A stretch of 32,945 bases of DNA from Candidatus Rubneribacter avistercoris (GCA_019115845.1 DXCU01000037.1:1-32945); one strand, 5' to 3'. Counted from the first letter of the stretch, positions 22,395-31,077 are shown. Numbers and translations are program-made. Notes: generated by a model from the sequence alone, not told the origin.

Positions 22395-23500
22395 CCAAGC
22401 GGGAAAACGCGAACGCAAGCACGAAAAGCGCCCTCGTCCACGAAAACGAAGGGCTGCAAAAAGCGCCGCAATCGGCGAATGGCTGTCGGATTGACGCTCG
22501 GCAACGCAAAGACGAAGATCCGCATGCTGTGGACATGTTCGCCGTTGCGCGGACGGCGCAGGATACGGATGCAGCGCCGTTTAAGACCCAGGGGTCCGTG
22601 CGGTTGATGGCGCCTGCGAAAGTGAACCTGTATCTGGAGATAGGGCCTCGTCGCAGCGACGGCTACCATGAGGCGACCACCGTTATGCACGCGCTCGCCC
22701 TTCACGATGTGGTGCGCATGCGCTTGGTGCCCGGCTCGTCCGACGGCGGGTTGGCCATAGACCTGACTTGCCGGTCTTGCGAAGGGATTGCCCCGCTCGA
22801 CGTGGCGCCGGAGGACAACATAGCCGGCAAGGCCGTGAGGCGGCTCGCCGCCGCCCTTGGTCGCGAAGAGAACGAAACGCTGCTGGTGAACGTGGAGAAG
22901 CGCATCCCTGCCGAAGCGGGGCTGGGCGGAGGTTCGTCCGATGCGGCAGCCGCTTTGTTGGGAGCCGCAAGCCTGTGGGGTGTGGACGCGGGGGATCCGC
23001 TGCTGAGGGAGACGGCGCGTTCTTTGGGCGCTGACGTGGCGTTTTTCCTGCATGGTGGATGCGCGTGCTTCGGCGGTGTGGGAGACGTGTTCGAGCACGA
23101 TCTTGACCCTTTGCGCTCCTTCGTCGTTCTGGTGAAGCCGAGCGGGGGCGTTTCGACGGCGGCCGCCTACCGGGCGTTCGACGAGTCGCCCGTTGCGTTG
23201 GAGCCGTGCGATCGCGCCGCCGTCCTCGCGGCGCGGCGCGCGCAGGATGTTCCCCTAGGCAACAACTTGACGGCTGCCTCGGAGAGCCTTCTTCCTGAAC
23301 TGGCTGAGATCAGGCAGTGGCTCACGGCGCGCGACGAGGTGCGGGGCGTGCTTTTGTCGGGAAGCGGATCCGCTACGTTTGCCCTGGTGGAAACATTTTC
23401 CGCAGCATCTCGGGTGGTGGTTGCCGCTCGGATGCGCGGGTGGTGGGCGCGGGCCACCTCGTTTTCGCCCGCCGGAGCGGCCCTGATGCCGACGCGCTGA
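22391..23500 (+). CDS. ispE: 4-diphosphocytidyl-2-C-methyl-D-erythritol kinase
   Basis: A GHMP kinase of the MEP isoprenoid pathway, phosphorylating the 2-hydroxyl of CDP-methylerythritol. The domain begins VRLMAPAKVNLYLEIG; the ATP loop is PAEAGLGGGSSDAAAALL, and the C-terminal glycine motif is LLSGSGSATFAL. Start choice is uncertain. The GTG at 22391 overlaps the tadA stop and gives 369 residues with about 70 extra polar residues; the ATG at 22535 gives 321 and the ATG at 22607 gives 297, nearer the usual size. None has a good ribosome-binding site, and I keep the coupled GTG. Nothing in the extra segment resembles a known domain. Confidence 0.88.
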   Translation: MTKRENANASTKSALVHENEGLQKAPQSANGCRIDARQRKDEDPHAVDMFAVARTAQDTDAAPFKTQGSVRLMAPAKVNLYLEIGPRRSDGYHEATTVMHALALHDVVRMRLVPGSSDGGLAIDLTCRSCEGIAPLDVAPEDNIAGKAVRRLAAALGREENETLLVNVEKRIPAEAGLGGGSSDAAAALLGAASLWGVDAGDPLLRETARSLGADVAFFLHGGCACFGGVGDVFEHDLDPLRSFVVLVKPSGGVSTAAAYRAFDESPVALEPCDRAAVLAARRAQDVPLGNNLTAASESLLPELAEIRQWLTARDEVRGVLLSGSGSATFALVETFSAASRVVVAARMRGWWARATSFSPAGAALMPTR

Positions 23501-23993
23501 GGCGCCGGTTGCCGCCCGGTCGGCGCCCTCGTGCCTCCGACGCTCCTTCCGGCGCGTTCAACCCCGCGCGGCACAGTCTGCCGTCCGACACCCCTGCGGT
23601 CCGGCATGCGTTGCTTGCGGCGCGCCCCGGTGTTTGCCGCCCGCGTCGTAGCTCGATGACCCCGCCTGCCGCTTCGTCGAGCGATTTCTGCCGCCGCGTT
23701 GCTGCAGAACCAATGCGAAGAAGCTAACCGCCGCCGCGATTCGCCCATCCCGCAACTCCCCCCGCCCGCATCGTGTCCTACAACGCGCCCCGCACCATCG
23801 CGCCCCGCACCCTGCGCCGCTTCCGCCGCCTCATCCGCACCCCCGCCCCCCGTCATCGCCTCTGGTGGAAGCGGTTTGCGTTCTTTGCACTTGTGAGAGC
23901 GCAGAGGGAAGATTATAGTTGTAAGGGAACACCGCCGCGCCTGCGGCCGGCACGTACCGGCATCGCGGGCGCGCGCCTGAGCAAAGGAGAGCC
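23501..23993. other. GC-rich spacer before lemA
   Basis: About 490 bp without a supported gene. The first 370 bp are extremely C-rich on the plus strand and open in several frames simply because of composition. The last 100 bp contain the lemA promoter. No parS occurs here. Confidence 0.55.
23891..23919 (+). promoter_or_regulatory. lemA promoter
   Basis: TTGTGA (23891-23896) and TATAGT (23914-23919) with a 17-bp spacer, about 75 nt before the lemA ATG. Confidence 0.55.
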
Positions 23994-24548
23994 ATGAGCG
24001 TGGTTTTGATCGTCGTGCTGGTTGTCGTGGTGGTTTTGGCGATAGCCGCTGTTGCGCTGTACAACAATTTGGTGAAGCTGCGCAACATGGTGGACAACGC
24101 ATGGGCCCAGGTGGACGTCCAGATGCAGCGCCGTCTCGATCTGGTTCCCAACCTGGTGGAAACCGTCAAGGGGTATGCGTCTCATGAACGGGGGACGCTC
24201 GACGAGGTGACGCAGGCCCGCGCGGCCATGGCGAACGCCTCCTCCCCCGAAGACAAGATGCAGGCCGACGGCATGCTGACCGGCGCGCTGAAAAGCCTGT
24301 TCGCCGTGGCCGAGGCGTACCCCGATCTGAAGGCGAACGTCAATTTCCAACAGCTCCAGACCGAGCTGTCGAACACGGAAGACAAGATCAGCTACATGCG
24401 CCAAAGCTACAACGACACGGTGATGAAGTACAACACCGCCATCCAAACGTTTCCCGCCGTTTTGTTCGCGGGCATGATGGGCTTCAAGGAACGCCAGAGC
24501 TTCGATGCCGATTCCGGTGCCGAGCAGGCGCCTCGGGTGCAGTTCTGA
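23994..24548 (+). CDS. lemA: LemA family protein
   Basis: A 184-residue LemA protein: an N-terminal membrane helix (3-22, very Val/Ala-rich) and then a four-helix domain on the outer face. The family core is easy to see: YNNLVKLRNMVDNAWAQVDVQMQRRLDLVPNLV, then ETVKGYASHE, then YPDLKANVNFQQLQTELSNTEDKI and YNDTVMKYNTAIQTFP. Function is unclear in the family; LemA genes are often beside TPM-domain or DUF2207 membrane proteins, as a DUF2207 gene is here 3.2 kb downstream. The ATG at 23994 has AAAGGAG 4 nt upstream. A sensor kinase gene follows after 81 nt and may be co-transcribed. Confidence 0.94.
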   Translation: MSVVLIVVLVVVVVLAIAAVALYNNLVKLRNMVDNAWAQVDVQMQRRLDLVPNLVETVKGYASHERGTLDEVTQARAAMANASSPEDKMQADGMLTGALKSLFAVAEAYPDLKANVNFQQLQTELSNTEDKISYMRQSYNDTVMKYNTAIQTFPAVLFAGMMGFKERQSFDADSGAEQAPRVQF

Positions 24549-24629
24549 CGCATTCGCTTGCATAGCGGAAGGGGCGGGCGCACCCCCTTCCCTTCCGAAG
24601 GGTCGCGTCCCTTTTGGACGGAGTTTCGC

Positions 24630-26927
24630 ATGAACAGCCAGCCGACTCAAAAGAGAGGAACGTTTCGCCGGGTTTTGGACTCGTCCGCAGCGTTCGGTCT
24701 TGTCGCGCTGGCGCTTGTGGCGTTTTTGGTCGCGTTTTATGTGTTTTTGAACGCGAACATGGGCAACATCGACAGCCGCACGGAGGATCTGAGGGAGCAT
24801 CCGTATGCGGTGACGGTGGCCGCCGGCCGCGTGGAGACTTTGGTCATGCAGGTCAAAACGCTGGACGACCGGCTGGCGTTCACGTATTCGCAGGAGACGG
24901 TGGAAAGTGTCCGCGAGGAATTCGCGAGCATCGACCAGCAGGCGGTGCGGGAGCTGGACATCATAGACGCGCGTTTTCTGGCGGATCCTGATTTGGCCGA
25001 CCAGCTTCAGTCCGCGTACCGAGAGTTCGTCGTGCTTCAAAACGAGTTGATCTCGCTGAGCGAAGGGCCCGCCGACGACGAAGAGATAGCACGCTTCCTG
25101 GAAGAGTCCATAGACCCGTCTATCGACGAGTTGATCAGGATAAACACACTTGTGATAGAAGGCGCCTCCCAGTCGTTCGACCATATGTACGACATCGTGT
25201 CGTCCGCAAGGCGGCACACCATGGCCACCGCCGCCTTGCTGCTGGGCGTGTTCGTGGCGGCCCTGCTGCTGTTCATGGTTGTGCTCATGCACAAGAACAG
25301 GCAGCAAAGGGAGCTTCGCGAAAGCCTGCATCGCGCGGTGGACGAAGCGCAGCGCGCCAATTTGGCGAAATCCCGTTTCCTTTCCAACGTGTCCCACGAC
25401 ATCCGCACGCCGATCACGGCCATCATCGGGCTGACGAACATCGCCGCCGATCATGCGGACGAGCAAGACCGCGTGAGGGAGAGCCTTCGCAAGGTGCAGG
25501 TGTCGTCCCATCATCTTCTGAACCTGGTCAACGACGTTTTGGACATGAGCAAGATAGAAAGCGGCCAGATTGACCTGGCCCAAGCGTCGTTCCGCGTAGC
25601 GGACGTGATGGACACGGCGGCGGCCATTGTGAGGCCCCAGGCCGAGGCGCGCGGTGTAACGCTGCAGGTGGAGAGCGCCGCCGTGGACGCGGTCAAGGTG
25701 ACGGGCGACGAGATGCGCGTGAGGCAGGTGCTCATCAACCTGCTGGCGAACTCGATGAAGTACACCGATCCCGAAGGGCTTGTGCGATGTTCGGCCGCCA
25801 TTCTCCCCTGTCAGCCCGGGGAGGATGAAGGGGCCGAAGGGGTCGAAAGGGCTGAAAGGACCGGAGGAACCGGTGGGGTCGGAAGGGCCGAAGGGGCTGA
25901 AGGGGCCGGTAGGGTCGAAGGGGCCGAAGGAACCGGTGGGGTCGAGGAACCCGAAGGGGTCGAAAAGCCCGGAGGGGCTGAGGGGGCCGAAGGCACTGAA
26001 AGGGCCGAGGAGTCCGAAGAGCACGAAGAACCCAAAGACGCTGAAAGGGCCGAAGGGGTTGAAGGACCCGAAGAGCCCGAAAAACCCGAAGGGGAAACCC
26101 CGTTTCCGAGGGGCGCCTCGGCGAGGGCCGCGTCCTCCTCTCCTGCCGTATCCGGGTCCGTGGCCGAGGAGGGGGAGGTCGTCGTCAGGTTCGTGGTGGA
26201 GGACAACGGCATAGGCATGACGCCGGAGTTCGTGGCGCGCATCTTCGAGCCGTTCGAGCGCGAAGAGGGGGCCGCCCGCTTCATGGGCGAGGGGACGGGC
26301 CTGGGCATGTCCATTGTGAAGAGCCTCGTGGAGGCCATGGGCGGCGCGATTTGCGTGGACAGCGCCCGCGGGGAAGGCTCGCGCTTCACGGTTGACGTTC
26401 CTTTCGCCGCCGGCGTTGTCGAACGGCGTCAAGACGGCGATCAGGAGATTTCGGACATTGCGGCTTCGGCGGAACCCGGGCTGGGGCAGAAAGGCTCCCC
26501 TTCCGGCGCTTCGGGCGGTTCTGATCGCTCCCCCATTCGCATTCTGCTTGTCGAGGACAACGAGATAGTGGGGGAGATAGCCGAGGAGCTGATACAGGAC
26601 GCCGGCGCGTCCGTGGAACGCGCGTGGAACGGCCTTGAGGCGGTGGCCGCGGTGGCTGCGGCGCCCGAAGGACACTACGACATCGTGTTCATGGACATTC
26701 AGATGCCCCGCATGGACGGCCTTGAGGCGGCGCGGGCGATAACCGACGAATGCCGTCGTCAGAAAAAGGCGCGGCCTCCCATCATAGCCATGACGGCGAA
26801 CGCGTACGTCGAGGACAGGCAGCGGGCCTTCGAGGCCGGCATGGACGGGTACGCCGTCAAGCCTATTGGTCGGGACGACATCGAGCGTCTGCTCAACGTA
26901 CACGTGCGTTCGGACGCCCGGTCGTGA
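24630..26927 (+). CDS. Hybrid sensor histidine kinase / response regulator with repeat insert
   Basis: A 765-residue membrane kinase. TM1 is about 19-40, an extracytoplasmic all-helical sensor follows (41-195) and TM2 is about 196-222. The HisKA domain has H256 in SNVSHDIRTP. The ATPase domain has the N box near N374 (NLLANSMKY), the G1 box DNGIGM (D525) and GEGTGLGMSIVK. A receiver domain at the C-terminus has VEDNEIV, phospho-acceptor D689 (MDIQMPRMDG), MTAN and VKPI. Between the N box and G1 box lie about 115 low-complexity residues (about 395-510) encoded by a 9-nt-based repeat. The ATG at 24630 has GGACGGAG 7 nt upstream. No separate regulator gene is adjacent; its signal and output are unknown. 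Confidence 0.9.
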   Translation: MNSQPTQKRGTFRRVLDSSAAFGLVALALVAFLVAFYVFLNANMGNIDSRTEDLREHPYAVTVAAGRVETLVMQVKTLDDRLAFTYSQETVESVREEFASIDQQAVRELDIIDARFLADPDLADQLQSAYREFVVLQNELISLSEGPADDEEIARFLEESIDPSIDELIRINTLVIEGASQSFDHMYDIVSSARRHTMATAALLLGVFVAALLLFMVVLMHKNRQQRELRESLHRAVDEAQRANLAKSRFLSNVSHDIRTPITAIIGLTNIAADHADEQDRVRESLRKVQVSSHHLLNLVNDVLDMSKIESGQIDLAQASFRVADVMDTAAAIVRPQAEARGVTLQVESAAVDAVKVTGDEMRVRQVLINLLANSMKYTDPEGLVRCSAAILPCQPGEDEGAEGVERAERTGGTGGVGRAEGAEGAGRVEGAEGTGGVEEPEGVEKPGGAEGAEGTERAEESEEHEEPKDAERAEGVEGPEEPEKPEGETPFPRGASARAASSSPAVSGSVAEEGEVVVRFVVEDNGIGMTPEFVARIFEPFEREEGAARFMGEGTGLGMSIVKSLVEAMGGAICVDSARGEGSRFTVDVPFAAGVVERRQDGDQEISDIAASAEPGLGQKGSPSGASGGSDRSPIRILLVEDNEIVGEIAEELIQDAGASVERAWNGLEAVAAVAAAPEGHYDIVFMDIQMPRMDGLEAARAITDECRRQKKARPPIIAMTANAYVEDRQRAFEAGMDGYAVKPIGRDDIERLLNVHVRSDARS
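25820..26095 (+). repeat. Coding minisatellite (G-A/V-E units) inside the kinase ATPase domain
   Basis: Diverging copies of a 9-nt theme GGGGCCGAA / GGGGTCGAA, all multiples of 3 nt, encode G-A-E-G-V-E-x-A-E repeats, later shifting to E-E-P-E-G / E-K-P. It is purine-rich on the plus strand and is open in other frames as well, where it reads like G-P-K-G. Confidence 0.85.
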
Positions 26928-27111
26928 CGGGGAGGGGGTGCTTGAGGGGGGCGTTTGCAGCGTTCGGGCGCGCCGCTCGCCTGCGCGGCCCCCTGCAGCG
27001 TGTGCGTGCGTGAAACGCGATCTTGCAAGCTTTCGCAGCGTTTTTGCGGAGGCCGCCTGCGACGAGGTTCGCCTGCCGAGCACGGCACGGCGCCTTGGCG
27101 TCGGGCGGGTC

Positions 27112-27120
27112 TGGTATGAT
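27112..27120 (+). promoter_or_regulatory. Extended -10 promoter
   Basis: TG-G-TATGAT, an extended -10 element about 100 nt before the small membrane protein gene. Confidence 0.4.
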
Positions 27121-27222
27121 GCGAAGCGAGAATGTCTGCCGTAGGCCGCGCGCCCTGGCCTGCCTTGCACCGTGCAGCCCAACCTGTCTTGGATCTTGCC
27201 GTCCAACGAAAGGAGCTTCGCC

Positions 27223-27582
27223 ATGATCGCCCGCTTGTCGCGCATCGTTCCCTTGTTGGTTGTGCTGGCTGTGCTGGCCCTTGTGGTGTATCTGGTTGTG
27301 ATGTACCGTTCCTCGCCCGCGCGGGCGAAAGAGGTGCTCATCAAGATGTTCACGGTGCTGACGTCGGCTTTGTCGGCGTTTTTCGGCCTGGCCAGCCTGT
27401 ACGCATGGTTCGAGGGCAACATGGCGGTGCTTGATCTGACGGCGGGCTTTTTGGCGGCCTCGCTTCTTTCACTGGGGATCACCCTGGCGTGTCGGGCGGT
27501 GTTTCTGCGCCACAACCCTGCGTATCGTAAAAAGCCGATGAAATCCCGCCGTTTGGGTGGTCGTTCGAGCCGGCGAAAATGA
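27223..27582 (+). CDS. Small three-helix membrane protein, unknown
   Basis: A 119-residue protein with three hydrophobic helices at about 9-28 (PLLVVLAVLALVVYLVVMY), 40-61 and 70-92, a charged loop PARAKEVLIK between the first two, and a strongly basic cytoplasmic-type tail (RKKPMKSRRLGGRSSRRK). I recognise no family. The frame extends 17 codons upstream, but the ATG at 27223 is preceded by GAAAGGAG with good spacing. It sits between the kinase gene and tRNA-Ser(GCU), with its own extended -10 element, so it may be transcribed alone. Confidence 0.75.
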   Translation: MIARLSRIVPLLVVLAVLALVVYLVVMYRSSPARAKEVLIKMFTVLTSALSAFFGLASLYAWFEGNMAVLDLTAGFLAASLLSLGITLACRAVFLRHNPAYRKKPMKSRRLGGRSSRRK

Positions 27583-27640
27583 GCGATTTCGAGGGATTGG
27601 CGCCCGTTGAGGCTCGCAGTATCTGTGCAATAGGGAAAAG

Positions 27641-27731
27641 TGGCGGAGAGCTGGGGATTCGAACCCCAGATACGCTTGTGGCGTATACTCGCTTAGCAGG
27701 CGAGCACCTTCGGCCTCTCGGTCAGCTCTCC
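27641..27731 (-). tRNA. tRNA-Ser (anticodon GCU)
   Basis: A 91-nt class II tRNA on the minus strand. The acceptor stem GGAGAGC pairs with GCTCTCC, followed by discriminator G and encoded CCA (27643-27641). The anticodon loop CTGCTAA gives GCU (27697-27695), reading AGC/AGU serine codons. The long variable arm (ATACGCC...GGCGTAT-like) and T-arm CTGGGGTTCGAATCCCCAG are present. Confidence 0.96.
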
Positions 27732-27751
27732 GCAGTATAATGGATGCGGTT

Positions 27752-27760
27752 TGCTATGAT
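27752..27760 (+). promoter_or_regulatory. Extended -10 promoter of the DUF2207 gene
   Basis: TG-C-TATGAT about 36 nt before the preferred start, in the short gap that also must hold the divergent tRNA-Ser(GCU) promoter. Confidence 0.5.
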
Positions 27761-27795
27761 AGCGTGACCATCCTCAAGTTGCAAGGAGCATGATC

Positions 27796-30132
27796 GTGCA
27801 AAACACGAGCGGAACGTATCTTCGCGCCGAGAACGCCGTAAGCGCCGGGACGAGCGTCGGGGCGGCCGCCGGAGCGAGTGTCGCGAACTCCGGGGCGCGC
27901 GCCGGGGCGAGCGCTGCTAGCTCCGGGACGAACTCCGAGCCGAGCGCTGGAGCGAGCGCCGCGAATGCCGAGATGGGCGCCGGGTCGAACGCCGAGAGCG
28001 CCGGGCTCCGCCTCTTCGCCTCCCTCCGCCCCGCGCCGAGCGCTCTCGCCCGTCTCGCCCCTGCGCGCCCTGCGCGTCCCGCGCCGAGCGCTCCCGCCCG
28101 CCTCGCATCAGAGGCCCCTGCCCGCCTCGCATCACAATCCTCCCTCCGCTCCGTTTCCGCCGCAGTCCTCCCCCGGCCGCTAACGCCTCTGCTGGCGGTT
28201 GCATTGGCCCTGATGGCGCTGCTTGCGCTGGCGGTGGCGTTTCCCGCGCGGGCGGAGGCGAAGTCCTACGCCATGCCGAGCGTGGACATTCAGGCCCAGG
28301 TGGAAACCGACGGCTCCCTCCATGTGGTTGAGCAGCGAGTGTTCGATTTCGACGGAGATTTCACAGCGTTGTGGTGGAATTTGGGCGACAATCTGCCGGC
28401 GGGCGCGTCCATCCAGATCAACGGCGTGCGCATGGGTCTGTTGGATGCCGAAGGTGCTCTTGTCGGGGAGTGGACGACGCTTGGGAGCGTGCCCTTCGTG
28501 CTCTCGTGGCGCGACGAGGGCGGGCCGGGTGTTGACGCGTACTCGTTCGACGAGCCGCAGAACACGGTGTACGTGTTCTTCAACCAGTCGGATACGCGCA
28601 TGATGGTGGAGCTGGATTACACGGTGCTCGGCGGCGTGAGGGCGTACGAGGACGTGGGCGAGGTGTACTGGAAGTACGTGGGATCGCAATGGGCCGAAGA
28701 TTCCGACAGCGTGTCCATGACACTCACGCTCCCCGTTCCGCAAGGCGAGGAAGTGAAGGCGGGTGAGAACGTGCGCGCGTGGGGTCACGGCCCGTTGGAC
28801 GGAACCGTTTCCGTGAATGCGGACGGGTCCGTCGTCTACCGGGTGCCGCACGTGCGCGCGGGGCAGTTTGCCGAGGCGCGCGTGGTGTTCCCCGTTGAAT
28901 GGCTGACGAACCTATCGGCTGAGGCCGCGGCGCGCTACGGCGGCGTCTCGCGCCTGGACGACGTGCTTGCCGAGGAACAGGCGTGGTCTGATCAGGCTAA
29001 TCGGGACCGCATGACGTCCTTGGCGTTTGTGATAGGGTGCGCGGCGCTGTGCGTTCTGCTGCTTGCCTGGGCGCTGTGGGCGTACTTCCGCTTCGGGCGA
29101 GAGCACAAGCCCGACTTCACGGACGAGTACTGGCGCGACGTGCCCGACCCTTCGGTGCATCCTGCGGTGATCGGGCGGCTGTGGCGTTGGGATCGCGAGG
29201 ACTCCGACGACTTCTCGGCCACGGTCATGCATTTGGCGCACGTGGGCGCGGTGCGCATTGACTCCGGCAGCTACCAGGAGAAAGGGCTGCTGCGCGAGCG
29301 CACGAAGGAAGACTACTACATCACCAGGTTGCCGGCGGCCGATGCCGTTGAGAGTCCCGTGGATCGCGAGGCGCTTGACTTGCTGTTCGGGCGCGTCGCA
29401 GATGGAGCTGATTCACTGTGGTTCGGCAGCATCAAGCAGTACGGGGAGGACCACCCCGAGGAGTTCACGGAGGCCCTGGATTCGTGGCAGGGCGTCCTGT
29501 CTGCGGAAACGAACAAGCAGGACTTCTTCGAAGCGAAAAGCGAGCGCTATCGGACCGTCGTGCTGGTGGCGTTGGCCGTGGTGCTGGGCTTGGGCGTGGC
29601 GGCGTCCCTTGTGTCCGACACGTTCATCCCCCTGGTGTTCGCGCTGCCCACGGCCGTGGCACTGGGCGTGATAGCGAACTACATGCCGCGGCGAACGGTG
29701 CGCGGGAACAACCTGGTGGCGCGCTGCAAGGCGCTGCGCAACTGGCTGCGCGATTTCTCGTCGCTGGACGAGCGTCCGCCCACCGACGTGAAGGTGTGGG
29801 GCGAGTTCATGGTGTACGCGTACCTGTTCGGCGTGGCCGACGAGGCTATCGAGCAGCTGCGGACCACCGTGCCCCAGGTGTTCGAGTACGACGGATCGTT
29901 GGGGGTCACGTATATGCCCTGGTGGTTCTGGTATACGAGCGGCAACACGCTTACTGGCGAGGCGCTGCCGTCGGTGGGAGAGATGTTCGAGTCCACGCTG
30001 GAGAACTCGCTTTCCGCTGCGGCGGAGGCTCTGTCGGCTGCGAGCGGGGGTTTCTCGAGCGGCGGCGGCTTTGGCGGCGGGTTCTCCGGCGGCGGAGGCG
30101 GCGGCTTCGGCGGAGGCGGAGGCGCGCGATAG
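27796..30132 (+). CDS. DUF2207 family membrane protein with repeat-derived N-terminal extension
   Basis: A protein of about 778 residues. DUF2207 features: a signal-like helix at about 130-152 (LLAVALALMALLALAVAFPA), an extracytoplasmic beta-rich domain (SVDIQAQVETDGSLHVVEQRVFDF onwards), a helix near 412-432, a cytoplasmic part with VHPAVIGRLWRWDREDSDDFSATVMHL, two more helices near 590-640, and a Gly/Ser-rich tail (FGGGFSGGGG). The function of the family is unknown. Unusually, about 130 Ala/Ser/Gly/Pro-rich residues precede the signal helix. AAGGAG (27783-27788) is 7 nt from the GTG at 27796 but only 1 nt from the ATG at 27790, so I prefer the GTG. Confidence 0.86.
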   Translation: MQNTSGTYLRAENAVSAGTSVGAAAGASVANSGARAGASAASSGTNSEPSAGASAANAEMGAGSNAESAGLRLFASLRPAPSALARLAPARPARPAPSAPARLASEAPARLASQSSLRSVSAAVLPRPLTPLLAVALALMALLALAVAFPARAEAKSYAMPSVDIQAQVETDGSLHVVEQRVFDFDGDFTALWWNLGDNLPAGASIQINGVRMGLLDAEGALVGEWTTLGSVPFVLSWRDEGGPGVDAYSFDEPQNTVYVFFNQSDTRMMVELDYTVLGGVRAYEDVGEVYWKYVGSQWAEDSDSVSMTLTLPVPQGEEVKAGENVRAWGHGPLDGTVSVNADGSVVYRVPHVRAGQFAEARVVFPVEWLTNLSAEAAARYGGVSRLDDVLAEEQAWSDQANRDRMTSLAFVIGCAALCVLLLAWALWAYFRFGREHKPDFTDEYWRDVPDPSVHPAVIGRLWRWDREDSDDFSATVMHLAHVGAVRIDSGSYQEKGLLRERTKEDYYITRLPAADAVESPVDREALDLLFGRVADGADSLWFGSIKQYGEDHPEEFTEALDSWQGVLSAETNKQDFFEAKSERYRTVVLVALAVVLGLGVAASLVSDTFIPLVFALPTAVALGVIANYMPRRTVRGNNLVARCKALRNWLRDFSSLDERPPTDVKVWGEFMVYAYLFGVADEAIEQLRTTVPQVFEYDGSLGVTYMPWWFWYTSGNTLTGEALPSVGEMFESTLENSLSAAAEALSAASGGFSSGGGFGGGFSGGGGGGFGGGGGAR
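27835..28150 (+). repeat. Coding repeats in the DUF2207 N-terminus
   Basis: Diverged units around GCCGGGACGAGCG / GCCGGAGCGAGYG (15-24 nt steps) encode A-G-A-S-x-A-N-S; a second set near 28060-28140 repeats GCCCGCCTCGCATCA. They resemble the non-coding GC-rich repeats of the flanking spacers. Confidence 0.6.
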
Positions 30133-30541
30133 CGCGCAGGCCGCGAGCAGGCGTGCGGAGGGCGTGCGGCTTCGGAGGGCGCGCGGGTTGCGGGTTGCGT
30201 GCGGGTTGCGGGCCAAAAGCGGGCAGCAGCTGCGGGAATGGGCGGGTCGCAGGTTGCAGGTTGCGAGCGGGTTACGGGTCGCGGGAGCACGTGTATCGCG
30301 AGCGGCTTTCGGGCTGCAGAGCGCGTGGGGTGCGAGTGGGCTTCGGGCTGCAAGAGCGCATGGGATGCGGATTGCTGCGGGCTGAAGGCGGGTTGCGGGT
30401 TTTGGCTGCGGGTTGCAAGTTGAAGGTGCTGCGCGTGCGGAAAGCGCGCGGCCCGCATGTCAGCTTCCTGCAGCATGCGTGCATGATGTCCGCATGGTGC
30501 GGCTTTCTATGAAGCTGCCATTGACACGGTCCCGCCGGAGG

Positions 30542-30747
30542 CGGTTCGGCGGGGGCCGCCCGCAGGTTGGTCACAAACCGCGCCCTGTGGCACGCGCGGG
30601 ACCGTCTTCCCGCCCTCCGCGCCCCTCGCGTCCGGAGAAATCCCAGGTCGCGAAAACCGCGCGGCCCGCCGGCGCGCCGGATCGGCCCTCCGGAGTGCCA
30701 CAGGGCGCGGTTTGTGACCAACTTGCGGAAGCGCCTCCGCTGAACCG
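30542..30747. repeat. Long inverted repeat, arms about 52 bp
   Basis: The left arm 30542-30593 and right arm 30695-30747 are imperfect reverse complements around a 101-bp centre. The inner 34 bp (30560-30593 against 30695-30728, containing GGTTGGTCACAAACCGCG) match with one difference. It resembles a non-autonomous mobile hairpin or a structured RNA; no transposase or target duplication is evident. Confidence 0.75.
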
Positions 30748-30826
30748 GGATCGGCAGAGGCCGGGCCGTCGGGCAAAGCCCCGCCATCGCTTCGGAAAGC
30801 TCCGCCCGCCCGTCGGGCAAAGCCCC

Positions 30827-30895
30827 GCCGGGCGCCTCGGGAAACCCTTCCTGCCCGACGGGCAGCCGACGGGCGGGCTTTCCGAGGCGCCCGGC
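30827..30895. repeat. Second inverted repeat
   Basis: GCCGGGCGCCTCGGGAAA (30827-30844) is complementary to TTTCCGAGGCGCCCGGC (30879-30895) with one bulged base. GTCGGGCAAAGCCCCGCC occurs twice just upstream (from about 30768 and 30812). Confidence 0.7.
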
Positions 30896-31053
30896 CAGGA
30901 GAAACTCGGCTTGAGAGTTGGCCAGCATAGGCTCGTGACAATGGTGGCATCTAACAGAGACGCGTGGCTTTCGCGTTTGCGTCACGTCTCCGTTTCCAGG
31001 CGCCTTGGGCTGGCACCCCGTCTTCGAATATCTGCGTCGTTGCGGCCGCCGAA

Positions 31054-31069
31054 TGTTTCACGTGAAACA
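31054..31069. other. parS site 20
   Basis: Exact parS after a 9.2-kb parS-free stretch; 30-bp palindrome (31047-31076, outer arm CGCCGAA). Confidence 0.95.
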
Positions 31070-31077
31070 TTCGGCGA

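Noticed and set aside
25780..26214. Collagen-like G-P-K-G open frame
   Set aside because: It is the kinase minisatellite read in another frame; no start signal, and the kinase frame is needed for both halves of the ATPase domain.
23913..27515. 1200-codon minus-strand open frame
   Set aside because: Antisense to lemA, the sensor kinase and the small membrane protein, all of which have clear domains and start signals.
27734..27739. TATACT on the minus strand as promoter of tRNA-Ser(GCU)
   Set aside because: It is only 2 nt before the mature 5' end, so transcription would start inside the tRNA; a promoter further upstream is more likely.
30521..30526. TTGACA as a promoter for the inverted-repeat element
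   Set aside because: No -10 box lies at a suitable distance.
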